This document shows, piece by piece, positions 1 through 9,400 of a DNA stretch of 27,697 bases. Position 1 is the stretch's first letter. Every line of letters begins with the position of its first letter. The notes below the pieces were generated by a model that made no database searches, was not told the origin of the DNA, and worked only from the letters and a program-made list of their open reading frames with translations. The DNA comes from Deltaproteobacteria bacterium (GTDB lineage Bacteria; Desulfobacterota; GWC2-55-46; DRQE01): positions 1-27,697 of the forward strand of contig DAOVKH010000002.1 of the NCBI GenBank assembly GCA_030631875.1, written 5' to 3'. A program made the translations under genes and the position numbers.

Positions 1-482
1 GCATAGCCGCTATTTTCTCCATCTTTATAAACCTTGATAAAATATTCCGCAGAATATGTCGTGGCGCCAGGACCGGCCCTATCCTTGGCATACAAAAATA
101 TAATAAAAGGCCTGGTCTCTCTAAAATTGCGATCCTTATACGCAATGAATGTTGGGCTATTAGTTACATATCTTCCCCCAAACTCCTCCAAAACAACTTC
201 CTTCTTTTCCTTAAAATCATATGAAGCCAGCACATAGTCAGACGGTTCTTTTTTGTCTCCAATATAAAAAATCTCGTCAGGATCAACATGTGCATACCTC
301 AGTATTCGACTATACCTCAGTTTAGAGAAGTCAACCCCTGCGACAAACGTGTTTGTGCTACCTAAGGGCGTACGCGTTGAGAAGATATGTTTTTTATTCA
401 CAAAAGCTACCTTCTTAGTTGCTTCTGATAAAGATGGCATAAAAACAATCACCAACATAAGTAACCATATATACTTCCTCAT
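1..482 (-). CDS. Small secreted protein of unknown function (C-terminus beyond window edge)
   Basis: The reading frame is open from ATG at 482 to the window edge, giving about 160 residues without the stop. It begins with a typical Sec signal peptide (MRKYIWLLMLVIVFMPSLSEA, written here only as Met-Arg-Lys followed by a hydrophobic core), then a mature part rich in aromatic and charged residues. A strong AGGAGG lies 6 nt before this ATG. The ATG at 487 can be excluded because it hits a stop after two codons. The start lies only 12 nt beyond the stop of the giant surface-protein gene, so the two are almost certainly cotranscribed. I recognise no domain. Because its upstream neighbour ends in a peptidoglycan-binding plus lysozyme-like region, it could be an accessory or protective partner in the envelope, but that is inference from position only. 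The base composition looks more AT-rich than the middle of the giant gene. Confidence 0.85.
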   Translation of the reverse strand, partial: MRKYIWLLMLVIVFMPSLSEATKKVAFVNKKHIFSTRTPLGSTNTFVAGVDFSKLRYSRILRYAHVDPDEIFYIGDKKEPSDYVLASYDFKEKKEVVLEEFGGRYVTNSPTFIAYKDRNFRETRPFIIFLYAKDRAGPGATTYSAEYFIKVYKDGENSGY

Positions 483-494
483 AACATCCCTCCT

Positions 495-3400
495 CTATTT
501 CGGTTTCGAATCATCGTACTTCTCCTGCCAAGACGTACCAGCCAACCATTCCTCCTCACTATACGTAAAGGTGAATTCTTGCGTACCCTCTTTCCCCTTC
601 CATGTCCAAGATCTTGAACCTATCCCGGCTGCTTTTCTTATGGTAAGTCCATAGTTAATGGCAGTCATGGTTTTCACAGCGTCAGCACGAACTGTAGACT
701 TCGTTTTCTTGTATTTTTTAAGGAGTACTGGCCAAGGATCCGCATCAAACCCGCCAACCCAGGCCCCCTCCTTGTACGCACCAATCCCCTTTGACAACAC
801 ATCCTTCTCATCGTCCGTATAACATTTTCCTTCTTCTTTTTTGAGGTTTTTCCCGTCTCTTTTTACTATGCGCGGGAAGTAGGTATCCACACACTCCTCC
901 GGCTTAACAGTTTTTGTATAGTGATTCTTTACAAATGCACGATAAAAGCCCTCCCCCCAGCCTACTTTGTTTGACCAGCTGGCAAACCCTTTCACCCCAT
1001 CGTCAGGTATATATAGATTGTAAGATTCGAGTTCTTCGGCCTTAGCTCCATACTTATATCTGTTCTGTATCTGGCTAAACCCGATACTGCCACGATTATC
1101 ATAAGCACCAAGAGTTATGCGGAATGGAACACTATACCCCCAATGACCGTATGCTCCGGTCTCTTTGTTTACCCATGGCCTCAGAATGTCCCTCCTCGTT
1201 ACGCTTGTCCCGCCAACGTCGTTGATCTTCTTTAAGATTTCGTCGGTGAGCGTCTCTTTAAGCTCGTCCGCACCAATTTGCAACCAATCCTCAAACTTAG
1301 AGTGGGCGTTGTCAGCCTTACCGTCGCCGGGGTATTTATTGACAGCCGCAATATAATCATCCCAATGCAGTTTTATCTTGGCGAGTGTGCCTTCTCCAAC
1401 CAGACCGTCATCGCTAATGTCATCTCTCTTCTGCAGTCTTTTAACAGCTCTATCCGTACCCGCCCCGAATACCCCGTCAACGGTAACAGCAGTGCCCCTG
1501 ACCCCAAAGGTGCCTGACGTTGAAGTGGCTATGTTCTCCGATATTCCGATCATCCTGAGGAACGTCTGCAGCATCTTCACGTCGTCGCCCTTCATGCAGC
1601 TCGAATTATCCCCATTTCCGCAACTCGTCCCTTCTATTTTCAATACCCGGCTCTTCATCTTCCATTTGATAGTATGGTTCACGGTCTTACTGGCATCATT
1701 ATTATCATACCCAATGGTGAGCTTGAGGGATATGGTCACGTCGAGGTTAGCTAGCGCAGCCCCTTCCCAAAAGACCTCCGTAATCCCTGCTCCGGATGGA
1801 TTGCCGGAATACTTCACTGCGTCGGACTCATATCCTTTATAGAACTTCCCGTCCGTGGCGGACCATTCGTACTTAATGATATTTAAACCTGACACATTCA
1901 CAGCCGGTACAACAAATTTAACCCTCATGCCCGCAAGAGGCATGAAAAAGAAGTCATCGTTATCAGCACGGTCACCACGCATGGAAACCTCGCTTCCGTT
2001 ATCCATCATCCTGTATTTACCTTGAATATCCTCCCTGAGCGCCACAACCGTAACCGTCTTGGTTGCCTTCACAGGGTCGAAACATTTATTGCAGGCAACG
2101 TTAAGCTTTACTTCATAAGAACCCGGAGTCGTAAACATAATACCTGACTCAGCACCGTAACGCTTCAGTCCGCCGGCGACCCACTGATAATTAAGATCCC
2201 CGCAACCAGAGGCCGATGCCCTAAGCTCAAGCGGCGTGGATACCGATACGTAAACGACACCGTCGTTAAAGTTATTTCCGCCTATGGAGGCTGAGTTGAT
2301 CGTAACGGCCGTCTCGTCCGAGTAAGGCGCACAGGCATCAGTATCAGGATCCGGATCTTCTGCTCCGCCGCCGCTACCGCCGGTGATTGTCATAAGCTCA
2401 TGTTGCGTTCCGTCGGATGCCACACCGTCTTCAAAGAACGGCACCGTGGGCGAAGACTCATCTGTCGGCGGCTCACCTGGCAACGGAGCAGGCTCGGTGC
2501 AGGCAAGTATCGGCGTATTTTCACAGAGACCGGTACTGGCAACACAAGCGTCTGTCGTACATGTAAGTGAATCGGAACAAGTCTTTTCAAAGTATACACA
2601 TTCATTATTAAAGCAACCACCATAACTACAGAGGCTGGAGCTATAACACTCATAGGCATATTGACAGCCCGCGCAATTTGCCTTCACCGTTGCCCTATTA
2701 TCAACACACTCCATGCAGGGTTCGAGTCCATCGCCTACTTCGCACGTCTCACCGCAACCCGCTATGGCCGTCCAGAGAAGTAGGGGCTGACCCGTCGGGG
2801 CATACTCCTTACATTCGAGGCAGTTTTCTTTAGCACCCTCGGTGGTACACTCTCCACCGCAATTCTCCATATATACTTTCACTCCGTCGATACACTCCAT
2901 GCACTGACCATCGCCGGTTATAGCACCCGTGCCTTCGCATTCCGGCTCCGGTGGCGGTGGTGGCGACGTAGTACTGCACGCTATCGGTGTTATGGGCGAG
3001 CCACCGCCACCGCCACCGCCACCGCTACTTTGGCTGTCTCCATCACCATCACCCCCGGAGGTGCCACTACTCGACGAAGAACTGCCGCTGGAACAGCTAC
3101 CTCCAAAATTAAGAGATAAGCTCGCACTCTTAGATGCTGATCGCTCGGCCGAGGTACTCGGGCAGATCACGTATTTACCCCTCACTGATATCGGCGAACT
3201 GCAACCACCGCCGCCAAAGCCCGAGACCTCAGCAAAGAGGGCGTTAATTGTACTCGTATTAAGGGCGTTTACGATATTCCTGTTATCATAGCATGCGTAT
3301 GCTTGGCCGTCTTGGGCAAAACCTTTTGCCGAATCTTCGCCAGAAGATTCGTATGACGCCACCTGCTCTACCGCTCGGCGCGTAATCCTGTACGGCACGG

Positions 3401-6400
3401 TCACCACTTGCATGGCCTCAAGGCGGTCGGGCAGGACATCTCTAAAGACCTCTATATCATAGTCATCGTAGCTTGTGGGGAAGCTCAACTCAACGTCGAA
3501 TAGCGCGATCAGGCCGTAATTGGTGACCGTGAACTCACCGCTCAAGAACTCGCCGGGCGCCATATCGGGTACGTTCAGCCCCGCAGGCTCGATAATCATT
3601 ACCGGTGCCAGCACATTGGTCACGAACGTCTGCGTTATGTTAATCTCATAGGTGTCTTCAATCGTTATCTCAGTAACGCTCCACTCGATGTCGATGAGGT
3701 TGACCTCCAGAGCCACAGAGACAACCCTCGTAATGCCCGGCTCTATGACGAAGGTACCGGAGTACGGCACGTGGTTAGCGGCCGATACGTTATAAGTGTA
3801 ACGCCCCTCAGGTATGTCGAGCTGTGCGACCGTACCATCGGCATCGGTCGTAAGAGTATACAGAAGCTCATACATCTCCTGATGCTGGAAGGTGATTCTG
3901 GCGTTCGGCACGTCCTCTATGAACTCGTTCAAGACGTCGAAGACCACATTACCGACGGCATTGGAGGTAACGCTCGCTTGAATATTATAGGTATACGTTA
4001 TGTGATTATCCGAGGTTATCTTTATCCAATCGTCGTATACACCCTGCTCGAGTGTCTCCCAAGGCTTCAGGAGTACGCCGACAGTAACACTATCGCCAGG
4101 GGCTATATCGCCAATCTCAGGAGCAATGGTAAGCACCATCCACGCAGTAGAGGGCGGCGTAAGCACAACGTTCTTGAGTGCCACGCGACCGGTATTCTTT
4201 ATCGTAAAGCTCGTTATCTTCTGCGTACCGCGAACAAGGCCTGTATCAATATAACTCGGCGAGGTCTTTATGAGCGCTATGGGGTCCGTCAGAGTTATGT
4301 TGGCATTTATAACCTCACTTGCACCCTCGATCGTCGTAATGGTGAGCTTGGCCGTAGGATTAACGACAGCGGCATCGGAGGCCGTAAACCTGAGCGTTAC
4401 ATCCCTCGTCTCACCGGGCGCAAGAGTTGGAGCTAAGTTAAGCACCTCGACCGTCAACCCCTCGGAGCCCTCTACCGTATAGGCAGGTTCAGTGAAGGTC
4501 AGCGTCCCTTCGCCGAGATTCCTGAGCTTTAATGAGACATTAAAGGGGCTATTCCTAATCAAACCGAGGTTATATACCGTCGAAGTCGCATATAAGCCCA
4601 CGACATCGAACTGCGCCTGAACCGTCCTATCGCCTATATCCGGATGCACGGCCCATATGCTGTAAGTCCCTGCTTCGTTGGCCTCGGGGATAAAGGTATA
4701 ACTGAAATTGCCGTCCGCGTCGGTTGTAAGGTCGAAGAATCTGTCAAAGCCCTTAAGGCTTATACCGAGCTTAACCGATACGTTTGCGGCCACACTCTCA
4801 TCCAAGCTCTTCTTTGCACTACCGGTTATAAGGATTGACTCACCTTGCAGATAGACCTTTTTCTCACTTACAGCCGTCGCAGAGTATGGAACCTCGGCTA
4901 TGGCCGCCACTACGGCAAGGGTCATGCCCGGAGCCGTAACCTCGTCCGCTTTATTATAATGGTAATAGGTATTCTCTATTATCGCCTCTATGACGACACG
5001 ACTCGGAGCCGAAACCGGAACCGTAAAGGTTACGGGAGCTGTCAGAAAACTCTCGCCCGGAGCCAGACGGGCAACGGCATAGGAGCCGACATTTATAACA
5101 CCACCTGTGCTTTGATTAAGACGGCCGGTTGCCAGCAGGTTACCGTCCTCATCCCTTAAGTTGACCCTTACCTGGCTGGTCGGACCGTAACCTTGCTTCG
5201 TCAAAAACTCCATCTGGGCACTTCCGAGGTTGTTGACCTTAAGCCTGACACTCGCAGCCCCTCCTCTTACGAATGGCTCATTATATACCTCAAGCGATGT
5301 GGAGGAACCTACGACATCAGCCGAAGAGGTCTTTATCATCTTAACTGTTGTACCCGGTGCCGTATCGAGAGTAAGTGTCGTCAACACCGCTACCGTCGAC
5401 TGAACGCCGAGTGTAGTTGCCACGACCTTCTCTATTGTGCGGTTTCCAAGGGCATCTACTATAAACGACTGACTCAACGTACTCGCCTCTGCCGAACCAA
5501 CCTTGGTATCTATCGTTGAGACCAATACCGCATTAGCACCGTTATTGGTAAATTCAATTATAAGGGTCTCAAGAAGGCCACGTTTAAGTAGCGTACCTTC
5601 GGCGAGACCGAAGTGCATATCCGGCAGCATTACCTCCTTTATCGGACTCTCATTGTTGAGGTTATCGACCGCCGATATACCGTACGTTACCTCACCACCC
5701 GCGTAATAACCGTCTGTAAATTCCAATATGCTCACAGGGTCGGCATTTACCCTACTGCCACTGCGGTATATGAAATATCCTTTATCGGCATCAACGGACG
5801 CATTCCAGCTTAAGGTTGGTTTGCCATCGTCTATTATGGTGAGATTTAAAGTGCTTACCGGAAGCACGGGGAAGGTTATATCAAGTGTATCAGAGACAGT
5901 ACTTTCGTTACCCAAAGCATCGAGTGCAGTTACGGCGTAGAAACGTTTTGTCGAGGACGGTGTCGGATCGACGGCCTCCGCTGTAATAGACTCAGACACA
6001 TGCGCCAACATTGAAACGTTCGTTATCTCACCATCATATCTATAGAGCCTATAAGAAGCCGCCCCGTCTACAGCTACCCAAATAGCCTCTACACCATTAC
6101 CGGTAAGTTCAATGGCAGTCATAGTCGGCGCAACGGGAGGCGTTCTGTCGGATATAGCCGTTACCTCTTCACTGCCTGCGCTCTCACTTTCGAGAAGCCC
6201 AACAGAGGTAACGTAATAATAGTAAGTACCGTCCGTACTCGGAAGGTCTCTGATATTCGTATCAATAAAGCCTCCGACAAATGCGAAAGTCGATTCTCCG
6301 TCGGTCTTTCTGTAAAGGTTATAAGAATCCGCCCCTGCTACCGCGTCCCACGTAAGGTTGATACTGCCGCCCTCAATGGGTTCAGCCGTAAGGTTCAAAG

Positions 6401-9400
6401 GTACGGACGGTGGCGGAGGTATATCTGTGTAGAGGAGTATCTCGCCGCCGGACAATACTGTTGCCCCCTCATTACCCAAGACGTCTTTGGACTCTACGAG
6501 CACAAACTCTGCCATGCCGTCGGCAAGCCCTGCGAGGTTGAGCACTGCCGTACCACTTATCCTACTCGCGTCTAAAGAAATATCTGTAAGTAGGGTTACG
6601 GACTCTGTCGAGTCTTTAATCTCAAGTATTGGCTCAAAGCCTTCCGCAACCGCTTCATTAAAGGTAAAGCTCACCTCTACGGAAGATTCTGTCAGATGTA
6701 TCAGTTTAAGCGGTGATGTTATGGTCAGTACCGGGCCGCTCACATCTATCGTTATCGCCTCATTACTTTCATTGCCACGATTACCGACGATATCCTTACC
6801 CGAGAATTTATAGGTCGTAAGGCCATCGGCAACCGAAGAGGTTACGCTAAATGTTCCTTGATAACTTGTATCGGCTATCTTGCTTAAAACAACGACTATC
6901 GGAGATCCGCTCGCAGGCTCAAGGCTAAAGAACGGGGTCTCCAGAAGAGGTTCGCTTACATTAAATGTAACGGTAACGCTACCAACCCCTGTAAGAGCAG
7001 CTGTTCCATTGGTCGACACAAAGGCCAGATCAGATAGCGTCGGCGGAGCCCTATCGGAAGCAACTGTCGCAACATTAGATATGACACTCTCATTATCGGC
7101 ACCATCGAGTGCGGTAACGACGTAATACCTTAAGTCGTCGTCTGCCGGTATGTGCTCTTTTAATAGATACTTTATAGGCGTTGAGTTGACCTTACTAACG
7201 CCTGCGTCGTCTATAGACGTAATGGTCGACGAACTCTCATAAAGATTATAGCCTGTCGGCACCTCACCTGAAGGTGCATCCCACGAAAACTGAAGCACGC
7301 CTGCAGAAAGGGGTTGGACCATAAGGTTCAACGGCGCATCCGGAGCGCCGCTATCAACTATAACCAACGTTGCCGAACTAAAAGCGCTTTCGCCGCCTCT
7401 ATGCTTAGACTTTACGGCCAAGGTATTATTACCTTCGACCAATATCACGGAGTTAAATGTAAATAAACCGTCGGCCGATACGATGGCCTCGTCAATGACT
7501 GCTCCATTGACCTTTAGATATACCGTCGTATAGAGCGGTGCATCACCGGTTACGGTAACAATCTCTCCGGAGTTCACATATCCATTCTCCGGGGTCATTA
7601 TAGAAGGCACGGCGGGTGGAGCAAGACTCACTATGACCGTAGTAATAAGTTCGGTCGAATTGCCGTGCTCATCATAGGCAACGACCTTAACGACGTGGTT
7701 GCCGTCGGTCGTATTGATTATATTCCAGTCTATTACTGCCGTTCCACCAAGGACGCTATCGACGACAAGTATGTCATCAATATATATATCTATCTCGCCC
7801 ATCTCGCTCTCATAGTCCGAGGCCTCGACAATAATATTAATCGAAGCGTCGCTTATTACTTGGTTTTCCGTAATGCTGATAAAGTCTATCTCCGGGCCGT
7901 TAGCGTCCGACCTCGGCGTTACGCCTATACTCTGGGTACCGACACTCTCTACACCAAAGGTATTTATTGTCGTTACAACGTACTGGTAAGTACTCCCGTT
8001 CGTAAGTCCGCTCTCTGTGAATGAAGTTCCGGGCACACTTGCGACTAACGTCTTCTCCGATAAAACAATGCGATATACATTATAATGGTCTATATAAGAA
8101 AGATGGGGCGTAACCGGAACGCTCCAATTTAAAAGAACTTCCGCGCTACCGGCCTCCACCGTAAGGTCTGCGGGGTTCGGAAGTCTTGTTACCACCTTAA
8201 TTGCCGCACCGCTACTCTCGTAGTTCTCATCCTTTGTCGTAACCTTAAACTTATAGAGCGTATCGTCTGCAAGACCGGTCTTTTTATAGGTGAAGATGTC
8301 CACCCCTATAGACGTTCCTTCGCCGTAGCCCTCACCCCCATCAAAATACAGTATCTGATCCACAAGGTCGTTCGTTGAGTCTCGGCTCTCCCTCCAGTTA
8401 ATCGTGATAACATTGGCCTCTTCTGCACTATAAGCGGCTGTTGCCCATAAGCCCGTTACATCCTCAGGGGCTACAGTGTCGGTTGGAACTGCAGATACAG
8501 TATTGACACTTGAGTAGGAGTTACTGCTCCCGTCGACCGGAACGATTGCAAAGTAATATGTCACACCTTCTATAAGACCGTTTACAGTGTAAGTCTTTGT
8601 GGTACTGCTGACGGTCGCTGTATAGTTCAGGGTCGTTGAATCATTAAAGTCAGATGTCGAGTAATATATACGATAGTAGGCAAGGTCACTCGTCTCTATG
8701 TATGTCGGCCACGAGAGTGTAACCTCCGTACCCGAACCCTCACCGTCTGCCTCAAGCACGCCCTCAGCAAGTGAGACCGGAGCCGATGCGTCGTATGTTA
8801 TAGAGATAGCGCGCGTTGCGATATTACCAAGGGCGTCGAGGGCATTAAAGGTAAATATAGTCGGTATGCCCTCGATAAGGGTTACCTCATAAGACCATGT
8901 AGTCGCAGTATCGGTCGGATCGATTATAGTAATGCCGTTGAGAATTACAGTAATTCCTGCGTCCTTGGTGCCGGATATGGTCTGAGTCTGCGTAGAGGAC
9001 GGGTTCACGTAACCGGTAATCTCAAATACCGGCGGAGTCGTATCAAGGGTTATCGACGTGGTCGCAGGCTCGGAGTAATTACCCGCCTCGTCTATCGTCG
9101 ATACATTGATTATATTTTCACCCTCTGCGAGTGGATAATCAAACGACCATGTACTCTCGGAATCTATCGCTACCCGTTCTTTACCGTTTATAGATATAGC
9201 CGTCGCTTCATCTGCGGGCTTCGTACCGCTAATTGTCTGGGTTGTAATGTTTGTCGGTGTTGTAACACCATCTATCGTCGGTGATGCCGGAGGAGTTATA
9301 TCAACGACAATAGAGGTCGATGTCTCTTCGCTTTGGTTACCTGCCGCATCTTCGGCCTTGACCATTATGGTATTCACACCCTCGGTAATCCCAGTCACAC

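Noticed and set aside
2929..3291. Pro-rich plus-strand ORF with a run of prolines
   Set aside because: It is the reverse complement of the Gly/Ser-rich linker of the giant protein.
3771..4436. Long plus-strand ORF of 221 codons opposite the giant gene, and many similar ones between 1165 and 11537
   Set aside because: They lie wholly antisense to a continuous 3,697-codon frame with clear domains, lack recognisable motifs and reflect codon bias of the real gene.
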